64,000 nt of DNA, from contig CAVRVH010000012.1 in NCBI GenBank assembly GCA_963724665.1, positions 744,001 to 808,000 of the forward strand, given 5' to 3'. A program made the translations under genes and the position numbers. Below are positions 17,114 through 24,988 of the stretch, in pieces (the stretch's first letter is position 1; each line of letters opens with the position of its first letter). The notes beneath the pieces were generated by a model. That model worked only from the letters and a program-made list of their open reading frames with translations. It was not told where the DNA came from and did not search any database. This DNA is from DASUPK01 sp963724665. Its GTDB lineage: Bacteria; Actinomycetota; Thermoleophilia; Solirubrobacterales; 70-9.

Positions 17114-18181
17114 TCAGTCGAGGCGCTGGAGCGTGAGGTCAAGCGCGGACCCTGAGCAGTCGCCGCCGGTTGCCGCGGGCAGCAGGACCGTCCGGTCGCC
17201 ACCTTTGTGCTTGGCGGCGTAGAGGGCCGCGTCGGCACGGTTGAAGAGCTCGAGGGCGCTCTCCGGTTCAACCCATGGAGTCAGGCCCGCCGAGCACGAC
17301 ACCCCGTCGGGCGTGGACACGTGGAGGCGATCGAGCACCGTCACCGCCGACTCCTCGGAGCAATCGGGCATCAGCAACATGAACTCGTCGCCGCCCACAC
17401 GGGCGATGAAGTCGCTTGGCCTGATCGCGCTGCGCCACGCCGTCACGGCGGACACGAGGAGGTGGTCGCCGGAGAGGTGGCCATGTTCGTCGTTGAAGGA
17501 CTTGAGGTCGTCGAGGTCGATGATCGCGGCGCACAGCGGAGCCTTGTGGCGCCTTGCCCAAGCCAGCTCCCGCGACAGCTCCTCATCCAGCCAGCGGCGG
17601 TTGGCGATCCCGGTCAGAGGATCGGTGCGTGCACGCGACTCCGAGACCTCCACGCGGCGGTTGATGGACATGCTGAGCCAGGAGACCACTGCCGCGGCGG
17701 TGCCGAACGCGATCGCCGTGAGGAGCAGTCGCGTGAGCGGCGAATAACCGTTGTCTGGGATCGAGTAGAGCACCACGGCGTAGACGGCCAGCAACCAGGC
17801 CATCTGAATCGCGGTCCGGCGGCCGGGGAAAAAGAACGCCGATACCAGCACGACCCAGATGAACATCGCCACGTAGGCGCTGGGCTGCCCGGCGAAGTAG
17901 ACGGAGAGTGAGATCAGGGCGGATCCCAGTCCGATCGTGAGCTGGAGCAGCCACGACGGCAGGCGCCGGGACAGAGTCAGGAGCAGCGCGGCCGTCGTTC
18001 CCGCCGCCCCGGCGATCGCGAGGATGGCGGCGTCGTTGCTGTCGGAGGGATGCGGCAGGAGCAGGGACGCCGTGACGAGGAGGGCCCCGGTCGCGTAGAG
18101 AAACCCGATCACCTGAGCGATCAGGCTCATGTCCCCGTGGATCTCCTGTGGGGTCGGCAGGTTCAGGCGTGATTTGGCCAT
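17114..18181 (-). CDS. Membrane-bound GGDEF diguanylate cyclase
   Basis: A 355-residue protein with about six membrane helices (residues 20-180) and a C-terminal GGDEF domain. The active site is intact: RVGGDEFMLLMP, with GGDEF at about 263-267. An inhibitory I-site RxxD is seen as RPSD about nine residues before it (254-257), so feedback by c-di-GMP is predicted. It makes c-di-GMP from two GTP at the inner membrane face. ATG 18181 begins MAKSRLNLPTPQEI. It is divergent from the PfkB kinase, with a perfect inverted repeat in the gap. No EAL or PilZ gene is in the window. Confidence 0.9.
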   Translation of the reverse strand: MAKSRLNLPTPQEIHGDMSLIAQVIGFLYATGALLVTASLLLPHPSDSNDAAILAIAGAAGTTAALLLTLSRRLPSWLLQLTIGLGSALISLSVYFAGQPSAYVAMFIWVVLVSAFFFPGRRTAIQMAWLLAVYAVVLYSIPDNGYSPLTRLLLTAIAFGTAAAVVSWLSMSINRRVEVSESRARTDPLTGIANRRWLDEELSRELAWARRHKAPLCAAIIDLDDLKSFNDEHGHLSGDHLLVSAVTAWRSAIRPSDFIARVGGDEFMLLMPDCSEESAVTVLDRLHVSTPDGVSCSAGLTPWVEPESALELFNRADAALYAAKHKGGDRTVLLPAATGGDCSGSALDLTLQRLD

Positions 18182-18246
18182 TGCTCGTCCATCGGCGCCC
18201 CCCTGCGTGGGTCATTCCGTGGAACCCCGCAATTCTGCCCCGAACC

Positions 18247-18268
18247 AACTGGCCGATCATGGCCAGTT
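18247..18268. repeat. Perfect 8-bp inverted repeat in a divergent intergenic region
   Basis: AACTGGCC-GATCAT-GGCCAGTT is an 8-bp perfect inverted repeat with a 6-nt centre. It lies between the divergent GGDEF and PfkB genes. It could be an operator; on the plus strand it is also followed by TT. Confidence 0.5.
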
Positions 18269-18348
18269 TTCGCCAGGCGGTGAGATCGCTCGGGCACGGT
18301 CGAGATCGCTCTCGACGTATCTGGCCTCAGGGGGAGAGAATCCAGGGC

Positions 18349-19155
18349 GTGCAGGTCGCCGTCGTCGGACACGTCGAGTGGGTTGAGTTCGTGCGCGGGG
18401 ATCACGTCCCCGTGGCCGGGGAGATCGTCCACGCGAAGGACAGCTTCCAGGAGCCGGCCGGGGGCGGTGCGGTGGCCGCAGTCCAGCTCGCCCGGATGGC
18501 GGGCCACTCCACGCTGTTCACTGCCCTCGGCGACGACGACCTGGCGGAGCGGACCCGGCGACGGCTCGGGGAGCTCGAGGTCACAGTGGAGGCGGCGACC
18601 CGGAAGGGGCCGACCCGCCGCGCCCACACCTTCTTGGATTCGACCGGCGAGCGGACCATCACCACCATCGGCGAACGGCTGGAGCCGGCCGGCAGCGATT
18701 CCCTCGACTGGAGCTTCCTCAAAGGGGCCGACGGCGTGTACGTGACGGCGGCCGACGAGGGAGCGCTGACAGCCGCTCGGGACGCCCGCGTCGTGGTCGC
18801 GTCACCGCGGGCCGGAAGCGTCCTGACGGAGGCCGGGATCGAGCTCGACGCTCTGGTCTTCTCGGATCAAGACGAGCACGAGTCAGGCCTCGCCCGGTCC
18901 CTCGAACCGCGGCCCGCGCTTCTGGTCGCCACTCGCGGCGATGAGGGCGGCCGCTTCATGGCAGCGGATGGACGCACCGGCACCTGGGCCGCGACGCCTC
19001 CAACGGGACCGATAGTCGACACGTATGGATCCGGTGATTCGTTCGCGGCGGCGCTGACCTACGGCCTTGCGGCGGGCGAGGACGTGGAGTCCTCGCTCAA
19101 ACTGGCGGCCGACGCCGGCGCGTCCTGCCTGACGCGGCGCGGCCCGTACTGCTGA
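18349..19155 (+). CDS. PfkB family carbohydrate kinase
   Basis: A 268-residue ribokinase-like sugar kinase. The N-terminal VAVVGHVEWVEFVRGD and AGGGAVAAVQLARMAG, and the C-terminal PfkB signature DTYGSGDSFAAALTYGL with the catalytic Asp, are all seen. It phosphorylates a sugar or nucleoside with ATP in the cytosol; the substrate is unknown. GTG 18349 is chosen because the family starts right at this strand; a GAGAAT box lies 7 nt upstream. The 3' end overlaps the convergent membrane-protein gene by 97 nt, and the terminal CLTRRGPY is a usual PfkB ending, so this end is real. Confidence 0.85.
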   Translation: MQVAVVGHVEWVEFVRGDHVPVAGEIVHAKDSFQEPAGGGAVAAVQLARMAGHSTLFTALGDDDLAERTRRRLGELEVTVEAATRKGPTRRAHTFLDSTGERTITTIGERLEPAGSDSLDWSFLKGADGVYVTAADEGALTAARDARVVVASPRAGSVLTEAGIELDALVFSDQDEHESGLARSLEPRPALLVATRGDEGGRFMAADGRTGTWAATPPTGPIVDTYGSGDSFAAALTYGLAAGEDVESSLKLAADAGASCLTRRGPYC

Positions 19156-19856
19156 TCCTCGGTATCGAACTCGGTATCGGCCTCCGATCGCTCGTCCACT
19201 TCCTCGGGCGCTTCGTCCTCTGACGGGGTTTCGAACTGCTCGAAGCCCGCTCGGTCCACGGCGCGATGGAACCGTTCCCCGAGCACCCCGCCGGCGATCG
19301 CGAAGACGAGGGGAACGAGCAACCCGACCGCAAGGATCGCCCAGCCGCTCTGGCTCAAGGGTCCTTCATCGATGGGATTGCCCGGCAGGGAAATCGACTT
19401 GGTGGGATCGAGCTCTCCTCCGGCGATCCAAGCCGTGATGCCAACCGCCAGCACCATCACCAGGCTGAGGAGCCAGACGCCGAATCCCTGGCGCGGGCCG
19501 TCGAAACGCGCCATGCGCGCGGCGACGTACCCACCGGTGAGATAGCTGAGGGCGAGGATCGCGACGGGAATCACACCGCCCGCTGTCATCACGTGGTCGA
19601 CGAGGCTGGAGGCCTCCTCCCGGAAGCTGGTCACGCCCGCCGCGACCAGACCGCCGAGAACCATCGCCACCAGGGATGCGGCGAGACCCACCGCGGCCAG
19701 CAGGCCAAAGAACACGGCCTCCCACTGAATGCGGTTGCCGAACGCTCTTCGCTCGCGGCGTCGCACCTCGCGGCGCCGCAGCTCGACGATCGCCTGGGCG
19801 CGGTGCCGAATTACGGGTCGCTCCACCGTGGGATTCGTTCCCATCGCCGCAATCAT
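19059..19856 (-). CDS. Four-helix membrane protein of unknown function
   Basis: A 265-residue protein with a basic, arginine-rich N-terminus (RRREVRRRERRAFG), four hydrophobic segments (about residues 47-75, 90-112, 122-145 and 170-195), and an acidic C-terminal tail rich in Glu and Asp. GERFHRAVDRAGF follows the last helix. Function is unknown; the layout resembles the small TIGR04086/YrzE-type membrane proteins, but that is only a guess. The acidic tail is encoded antisense to the end of the pfkB gene. ATG 19844 is an alternative start. Confidence 0.7.
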   Translation of the reverse strand: MIAAMGTNPTVERPVIRHRAQAIVELRRREVRRRERRAFGNRIQWEAVFFGLLAAVGLAASLVAMVLGGLVAAGVTSFREEASSLVDHVMTAGGVIPVAILALSYLTGGYVAARMARFDGPRQGFGVWLLSLVMVLAVGITAWIAGGELDPTKSISLPGNPIDEGPLSQSGWAILAVGLLVPLVFAIAGGVLGERFHRAVDRAGFEQFETPSEDEAPEEVDERSEADTEFDTEDQQYGPRRVRQDAPASAASLSEDSTSSPAARP

Positions 19857-19888
19857 TTGCGGATCAGGGGGTTTTCAAACCTGCGGCC

Positions 19889-20743
19889 TCAGACCTCCGG
19901 CTTCGGCGGCGGGTACTGAGAGCGCACGAAGCGATCCCACATCCGGTCGGTCATCAGGCCGCGCATTCCCATCACCAGCCTGGCGGAGGGGGTGACCTTG
20001 TAGCGGGTGCTGGGCCGTCGGGCCGTGAGTGCCTTCGCGATCTTGTCGGCAACCGCCTCGGGGCCCGCGCCGAATCTCGCCATCCCGCCCTTGTAGGCCT
20101 CGGCGGTCACCCGGGCAACATCGGCGTTGAACCTGTCATAGGGCCCATGATCGGCGACCTCGCCCAGGCTCCGGGCGGCGGTCTCACCGAACTCGGTGAC
20201 GATCAGGCCAGGCTCGATCACCACGACGTCGACGCCGAATTCCTTGACCTCGAAGCGAAGAGCATCCGAAAGGGCCTCGACGGCGTGCTTGGTCGCGTGG
20301 TAGACGCCACCGCCAGGAAAGGTCAGCTTGCCGCCCATCGAGCTCAGGTTCACGATCCGCCCCGATCCGGCCGCGCGCATGCTCGGGAGAGCCAGCTGGC
20401 ACATCCGCATCAGGCCGAAGACGTTGGTCTCGAATTGCCGGCGGACGCTGTCCATCGGGATCGTCTCGATCGCCCCGCTCTGGCTGTAGCCCGCGTTGTT
20501 GATCAGGGCGCCGATCGGGCCGTCCTTCTCGACCTCGGCGACGGCCTTCTCCATCGAGCTCTCGTCCGTGACGTCGATCGCGTGAAGCTTGCATCCTCGC
20601 TTGCCGAGCTCCTCGATTGCGTTGAGGCGCCGCGCCGTTGCGTGAACGTTCCAGCCGTCGTCGGCCAGCCGCTCCGCGGTAGCCCTTCCGATACCGGTCG
20701 AGCAGCCCGTGATCAGCACCGGCCGCGACTTCTCGATCCGCAT
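19889..20743 (-). CDS. SDR family NAD(P)-dependent oxidoreductase
   Basis: A 284-residue classical short-chain dehydrogenase. The cofactor motif TGCSTGIG (12-19), the NNAG motif (INNAGYSQSG), the catalytic Ser in NLSSMGG (about 134) and YHATK (Tyr148, Lys152) are all present. ARR after the second strand favours NADP(H). The substrate is unknown; the C-terminal extension fits retinol- or steroid-type SDRs. A clear ribosome binding site (AAAGGAGAGG) precedes ATG 20743. It is divergent from the zinc alcohol dehydrogenase. Confidence 0.92.
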   Translation of the reverse strand: MRIEKSRPVLITGCSTGIGRATAERLADDGWNVHATARRLNAIEELGKRGCKLHAIDVTDESSMEKAVAEVEKDGPIGALINNAGYSQSGAIETIPMDSVRRQFETNVFGLMRMCQLALPSMRAAGSGRIVNLSSMGGKLTFPGGGVYHATKHAVEALSDALRFEVKEFGVDVVVIEPGLIVTEFGETAARSLGEVADHGPYDRFNADVARVTAEAYKGGMARFGAGPEAVADKIAKALTARRPSTRYKVTPSARLVMGMRGLMTDRMWDRFVRSQYPPPKPEV

Positions 20744-20776
20744 TGACCTCTCCTTTCGTCGAATCAGAGCCTCTCA

Positions 20777-20782
20777 TAGGCT
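20777..20782 (+). promoter_or_regulatory. -10 box TAGGCT for leaderless start at 20789
   Basis: TAGGCT followed by exactly 6 nt and ATG 20789; no ribosome binding site between them. Confidence 0.5.
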
Positions 20783-20788
20783 CTACGC

Positions 20789-21823
20789 ATGCGCGCGGTC
20801 ACCTTTCAGGCCCCAGGCGAGGTTCAGCTCGACGAGGTCGCCGAGCCGGAGCTGCTCGCGGCGGACGACGCCATCGTCCGCGTCGAGGCGAGCGGGATCT
20901 GCGGCTCCGATCTCCACATCTACCACGGGCGTGTCCAGATCGAGCCGGGCTTCGTGATCGGCCACGAGTTCGTCGGCGAGGTGATCGCCGCCGGGGACGA
21001 TGTGACGCGGGTGGCGGTCGGCGATCGGGTGCTCGGGACCTACGGGACGGCGTGCGGCGAATGCTTCTTCTGCAAGCGCGAGGAGTTCCACAAGTGCGAC
21101 GAGGCCCGTGTCTACGGGCACGGCGCAGCCCTCGGCTCGTTGCAGGGCGCCCAGGCGGAGCAGGTCCTGGTGCCGCACGCGAACCTCACCCTGCGGAAGG
21201 TCCCGGAGGGCCTCTCAGACGATGTCGCCCTCTTCGCAGGCGACGTGATGGGCACTGGCTTCCATGCGATCGACTCGCGGCCGCTCGCCAACGGCGAGAC
21301 GGTGGCGATCCTCGGCATGGGCCCGGTCGGGCTCTGCGCCGTTCAGGCTGCCAGGGCGGCCGGCGCGTCGGAGGTGATCGCCATCGACACCGTCGAGGAC
21401 CGATTGGCGATGGCCGAGTCCTTCGGCGCGACCCCGGTCCACCTGACCGAGCAGGATCCGCGGGGCGAGGTCAAGAAGCTGACGGAGGGACGGGGCGTCG
21501 ATCTCGCCGTTGAGGCGGTGGGGAACCCGGAGGCCCTCGATCTGGCGCTGCGCCTGGCACGCAAGGCCGGGACGGTCTCTGTCACCGGCGTCTACGCCGA
21601 GCGCACCGAGGTCCACATGGGCGTCCTCTGGATCAAGGCACTGACCCTCACCAGCGGCCACGCGAACGTGATCAAGCACCTGGACCGCGTCCTGGAGCTG
21701 CTCTCAGAGGGGAAGCTGGATCCGGCGCCGCTCGTCACCCACCACATGAAGCTCGACGAGGCACCCGACGCCTATCGCGTCTACGACAATCGCGAGGCGC
21801 TCAAGATCGTGCTGTCGCCGTAA
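20789..21823 (+). CDS. Zinc-dependent alcohol dehydrogenase family protein (MDR)
   Basis: A 344-residue medium-chain dehydrogenase. The catalytic zinc ligands are Cys38 (GICGSD) and His59-Glu60 (IGHEFVGEV). The structural zinc is bound by Cys89, 92, 95 and 103 (CGECFFC then HKC). The Rossmann motif is AILGMGPVGLCAVQ with an acidic AIDTVEDR, favouring NAD. It oxidises an alcohol or polyol; the sequence resembles the threonine/sorbitol/formaldehyde dehydrogenase group, and the exact substrate is unknown. Its 3' end overlaps the convergent GST gene by 23 nt. Confidence 0.92.
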   Translation: MRAVTFQAPGEVQLDEVAEPELLAADDAIVRVEASGICGSDLHIYHGRVQIEPGFVIGHEFVGEVIAAGDDVTRVAVGDRVLGTYGTACGECFFCKREEFHKCDEARVYGHGAALGSLQGAQAEQVLVPHANLTLRKVPEGLSDDVALFAGDVMGTGFHAIDSRPLANGETVAILGMGPVGLCAVQAARAAGASEVIAIDTVEDRLAMAESFGATPVHLTEQDPRGEVKKLTEGRGVDLAVEAVGNPEALDLALRLARKAGTVSVTGVYAERTEVHMGVLWIKALTLTSGHANVIKHLDRVLELLSEGKLDPAPLVTHHMKLDEAPDAYRVYDNREALKIVLSP

Positions 21824-22541
21824 TCATTTCGGCGGGGAGCAGTCCGGCCGGGAAGTCGTTGCCGAATTCCGGGACAAGCTTCATGGCGTGGTCGCCGGCT
21901 GGATGTCCCTGGGTGACCGCGTCCAGGTCTCTGACGGTGAGCAGCGCACGCACCGAGGTGGCGATCTGGAAGTCGGCAGCGTTAGGTGGATCGCCCCCGA
22001 TGACCCCCTTGGCGATCAGCTCATCGACGTGGTCGAGCACCTCGGGCACCGCCGCGACCGCATTCCGGATTTCCTCGTCGCTGTCCACCTTGTTCGCCAT
22101 GTAGCGGGCCGTTGGCGCGTTGACCCAGGCCGCGAGCTTGGGCAGCGGGACGCCGATCTCCTTCGCGATCATCACCCGCGTCTCTGGCCGGTGAACCGAG
22201 AGCCAGCGGACGATCCGTCGCGGCACGTCCTGGAGGATCTCGTCTCCCCAGCGCTCCGCCTCCTCGACCTCGAGCCGTTTCTCCGGATCGTCGGGGAAGA
22301 GGGGCGGCTCCGACTCGAGCTCATCGAGCGCACGCGAGATCGCGCGGGACTCCTGCACCTTTCGGCCGTCGATCTTCATCGCAGGGACGGTCCCTCCGCT
22401 GAAGCCTCGAGTCCTCAGCAGCGCCGGGTGCAGACCCGGGAGCAGCCAGATCGCCTTGTAGTCGAGACCCTTCGACTCGAGCATCAGGCGCACGGAGTGG
22501 GCGGGAGGCGATGGCTTGGTGCCGTACAACTTGATCCCCAT
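21801..22541 (-). CDS. Glutathione S-transferase family protein
   Basis: A 246-residue protein with an N-terminal thioredoxin-like GST domain (MGIKLYGTKPSPPAHSVRLM, then GGTVPAMKIDGRKVQESRAI, matching the cis-Pro and the Glu/Ser that hold glutathione) and an all-helical C-terminal domain. No obvious catalytic Cys is seen in the first loop (TKPSPPAHS), so a Ser or Tyr type is likelier. Many actinobacteria lack glutathione, so its true thiol partner is open. Its ATG overlaps the ATG of the divergent yqgE gene by two bases. Confidence 0.82.
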   Translation of the reverse strand: MGIKLYGTKPSPPAHSVRLMLESKGLDYKAIWLLPGLHPALLRTRGFSGGTVPAMKIDGRKVQESRAISRALDELESEPPLFPDDPEKRLEVEEAERWGDEILQDVPRRIVRWLSVHRPETRVMIAKEIGVPLPKLAAWVNAPTARYMANKVDSDEEIRNAVAAVPEVLDHVDELIAKGVIGGDPPNAADFQIATSVRALLTVRDLDAVTQGHPAGDHAMKLVPEFGNDFPAGLLPAEMITATARS

Positions 22542-23067
22542 GACCGAATCCTATTGTGCGGGCAAGCTTCTGATCGCGTCGCCGAGCATGCCGGACTACT
22601 TCAACCGGACGGTGATCCTGATGGTCGAGCATTCCGACGAGGGTGCATTCGGCCTGGTGCTCAACAGACCGTCGGAGACGACGGTGGGGGAGGCCTCCCC
22701 GGAGCTGGCCGAACTGATCGGCGATGAGCACGTTCTTCATGTTGGCGGCCCGGTTCAACCCAACGCGGTGACCGCGATCGGGGAGCACCCGGACCCGGCC
22801 GACGCGACGAAGCTGATCGTGGGGACCGTCGGGATGGTGGACCTCGACGACCCTCCAGAGCTCTCGCGACTGCGCGTCTTTGCGGGCTACGCGGGCTGGG
22901 GCGCCGGGCAGCTCGATGGGGAGCTTGAGCAGGAGGCCTGGATCATCGAAGACGCGCATCCCGATGATCCCTTCGGGGAAGGCGACCTCTGGGCTGACGT
23001 CCTCGCTCGCAAGGGCGGCGAGTACGCCCTGCTGTCGCGGATGCCGGCGGACCCGTCGGTCAATTAG
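22540..23067 (+). CDS. YqgE/AlgH family protein
   Basis: A 175-residue protein. The start YCAGKLLIASPSMPDYFNRT and the following VEHSDEGAFGLVLNRPSE, then HVGGPVQPNAVTAI, match the YqgE/AlgH family closely. In Pseudomonas AlgH is linked to alginate regulation, but the general role is unknown. ATG 22540 overlaps the divergent GST start codon (CATG). Frames upstream of this ATG would run into the GST gene. Its 3' end overlaps the next convergent small gene by 8 nt. Confidence 0.88.
   Translation: MTESYCAGKLLIASPSMPDYFNRTVILMVEHSDEGAFGLVLNRPSETTVGEASPELAELIGDEHVLHVGGPVQPNAVTAIGEHPDPADATKLIVGTVGMVDLDDPPELSRLRVFAGYAGWGAGQLDGELEQEAWIIEDAHPDDPFGEGDLWADVLARKGGEYALLSRMPADPSVN
22548..22553 (-). promoter_or_regulatory. 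-10 box TAGGAT of the GST gene, inside yqgE
   Basis: On the minus strand TAGGAT is followed by 6 nt (TCGGTC) and the GST ATG at 22541. The box lies within the first codons of the divergent yqgE gene. Confidence 0.45.
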
Positions 23068-23308
23068 GGGCTTCGTACGCGATCTGCACGTGGTCTCTGG
23101 CCACCGCGATGAAGGCGAGCAGAATCGGCGGCTCGCCTTCCCGCCCGCTGATCGTTGCGTCGATCAGCGGGATGAACTGGACGCCCTCGCGGTTGAGCAG
23201 GTCGGAGAGCCGGCTGTGGAATCCCTCGGCGGGCAGGGTCACCTCGCCGACGATCGTGTACCGCTCGGTCTCGAGCACAACCCGCTCTCGCCTGATCTCG
23301 GTGCTCAT
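23060..23308 (-). CDS. Small conserved protein, DUF6812-like
   Basis: An 82-residue soluble protein beginning MSTEIRRERVVLETERYTIV, followed by GEVTLPAEGFHSRLSDLLN and a C-terminal AVARDHVQIAYEA. The pattern resembles short actinobacterial proteins grouped as DUF6812; function unknown. It lies between yqgE (8-nt convergent overlap) and the anti-sigma/sigma pair. No membrane segment. The family name is from memory and moderately sure. Confidence 0.7.
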   Translation of the reverse strand: MSTEIRRERVVLETERYTIVGEVTLPAEGFHSRLSDLLNREGVQFIPLIDATISGREGEPPILLAFIAVARDHVQIAYEAPN

Positions 23309-23383
23309 GCGTCACCTATCGGGCGGAAGCGACACCACCTTGAGGAAGGGGGAGTCGGATACGGTGGGCAAGGCGATCGGCGG

Positions 23384-23638
23384 CTAGCGCTCGCCCTTCC
23401 AGCCGCGGAATGCCTCGAGCAGCTCCTCGCGGGCGGCCGGTTCGAGGTCGTCCTCCGTGATGGAACCGGTGGCCTCGATCACGAGCCGCATCTGCTCGAC
23501 GTAGGCCGTGCAGTGGTCGCAGCCGCTGATGTGCGCGCGGAAGCGGCGGCGATCCGAGCGCGAGAGGCTGCCATCGAGATACGCCGTGACCAGCTCGACC
23601 AGCTCCTGACAGGCCATGTCCCGGGTGAAGAGGCTCAT
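23384..23638 (-). CDS. Zinc-finger anti-sigma factor (zf-HC2/ZAS)
   Basis: An 84-residue soluble protein with the ZAS zinc motif: an upstream Cys (MACQELVELVTAYLDGSL) and H-x3-C-x2-C (RAHISGCDHCTAY). Proteins of this type bind and hold an ECF sigma factor and often release it on thiol oxidation. There is no membrane helix, so the signal would be cytosolic. The ATG overlaps the stop of the sigma factor gene as ATGA, so translation is coupled and stoichiometric. It almost certainly controls the sigma factor encoded just upstream. Confidence 0.88.
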   Translation of the reverse strand: MSLFTRDMACQELVELVTAYLDGSLSRSDRRRFRAHISGCDHCTAYVEQMRLVIEATGSITEDDLEPAAREELLEAFRGWKGER

Positions 23639-24276
23639 CGCGTGCCCTCCGCGACCTCGGGGTTCAGGTACATCTCGAGCGCGGCCCGCACCTTGGACCG
23701 AGCTCGGTGCAGCAGGACCCGCTGGTTGCCGTCGGTGATCTCCAGCGCATCGGCGACCTCCATCGGGCTCCATCCCTCCACGTCGCGGAGGCGGATCACC
23801 TCGCGCTGCGCCTCGGGCAGATCGTCGATCGCCATCTGGATCACGCCCAGCGTCTCTCGCTCGAGCACCTTCTCCTGTGGCCAGGCCCTCGGGGGAGCCG
23901 CCCACGCCCCGGGGTGCGGCGAGTCGGGGCCGAGGAAGCGGTCGGGATCGACCGATGGCTCGCCCTCCTCGCCCGCGCCGGCGAGAGAGGAGAACGGGAC
24001 CATGCGCCCATCGCGCTGACCCCTGGTCTTCGCTCGGTTGGTGAGGATCCGGAAGAGCCAGGTCTTCAGGCTCGAGCGCTCCTCAAAGCGGTCGATGCCG
24101 TTGAGGACTGCCAGCCAGGTTTCCTGCACGACCTCCTCGGCGGTCGCGCGATCGCGGACGAACATCTGGGCGACCCGGAGCATCGTCGCTCCGTAGGCGT
24201 CGATCAGCTCGGCGAAGGCGGACTCATCGCCCTCGCGCAGCCGTTGTACGAGCTCGTGATCATGCGACTCAGTCAT
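23635..24276 (-). CDS. ECF RNA polymerase sigma factor
   Basis: A 213-residue ECF sigma factor. Region 2 is seen as DRATAEEVVQETWLAVLNGI and SLKTWLFRILTNRAKT; region 4 as LPEAQREVIRLRDVEGWSP, then EVADALEITDGNQRVLLHRA (helix-turn-helix binding the -35). The linker (about 105-145) is rich in Pro and Gly. ATG 24276 (MTESHDHELV) is chosen because conserved region 2 follows at once; the much longer upstream frame would overlap the carbonic anhydrase gene. It forms an ATGA-coupled pair with the downstream anti-sigma. Its target promoters are not evident. Confidence 0.93.
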   Translation of the reverse strand: MTESHDHELVQRLREGDESAFAELIDAYGATMLRVAQMFVRDRATAEEVVQETWLAVLNGIDRFEERSSLKTWLFRILTNRAKTRGQRDGRMVPFSSLAGAGEEGEPSVDPDRFLGPDSPHPGAWAAPPRAWPQEKVLERETLGVIQMAIDDLPEAQREVIRLRDVEGWSPMEVADALEITDGNQRVLLHRARSKVRAALEMYLNPEVAEGTR

Positions 24277-24342
24277 CCGGCGGGGCCAAGAGTTACGCAA
24301 ATCAGGCGGGTTCGCCGCGACATCGGATGGAATACTCGCCTC

Positions 24343-24948
24343 GTGCCCCAGTCCCCCAGGAACCCGGACGAGGCGCTGTCGGCGTTGATGGAGGGAAACA
24401 GCCGTCACCAACGAGGAAAGCAGGAGCTGCGCGACTACTCCCCCGCCGGGGACGATCGTGCCATCCGGCAGGCGCCCTTTGCGGCGATCATCAGCTGCGC
24501 GGACTCCCGCGTCTCGCCAACACTGATCTTCGACGTGGACCGAGGCAATATCTTCTCCTCGAAGGTCGCGGGGAACATCATCGACTCCGGCACGCTGGGG
24601 AGCACGGAGTTCGCCGTCAAGGTCCTCGGCGTGAATCTCGTGATGGTGCTCGGCCACAGCGATTGCGGTGCTGTCAAGGCGGCACTTGGAGTCGTCCAGG
24701 GCACGTCCCGGTACCCGCCTGAGGAGTTTGGCGCGATCGGCGAGGTCGTCGGAAAGGTCGTTCCGCCGATCCAGGGCGTACCTCTTGAGGATCGGAAGCT
24801 GTCCCACAGCATCTCGGTGAACGCCCGGGCGCAGGCCGACGACATCGCCTCGCGGGGACCGATCGTCAGCCAGGCGATCGCGAATTCTCAGATCGCGGTG
24901 GTGGCCGCCGTCTATGACATCGCGAGCGGCAAGGTCGTCTTGATCTAG
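24343..24948 (+). CDS. Beta-class carbonic anhydrase
   Basis: A 201-residue cytosolic enzyme that interconverts CO2 and bicarbonate. Zinc ligands and catalytic residues are present: Cys52, Asp54 and Arg56 in SCADSR, then His105 and Cys108 in GHSDCGAV. GTG 24343 is the best start; the N-terminus VPQSPRNPDEALSALMEGN is usual for the family. It is divergent from the ECF sigma gene with a 66-nt gap. A few actinobacterial beta-CAs are exported, but no signal peptide is seen here. Confidence 0.93.
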   Translation: MPQSPRNPDEALSALMEGNSRHQRGKQELRDYSPAGDDRAIRQAPFAAIISCADSRVSPTLIFDVDRGNIFSSKVAGNIIDSGTLGSTEFAVKVLGVNLVMVLGHSDCGAVKAALGVVQGTSRYPPEEFGAIGEVVGKVVPPIQGVPLEDRKLSHSISVNARAQADDIASRGPIVSQAIANSQIAVVAAVYDIASGKVVLI

Positions 24949-24988
24949 CGATTAGGCGGCCTTCAGACGCCGGCAGGACTCTGGCTGC

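Noticed and set aside
24277..24807. A longer N-terminus for the ECF sigma factor
   Set aside because: The frame stays open to 24807 but would overlap the divergent carbonic anhydrase; sigma region 2 begins right after ATG 24276.
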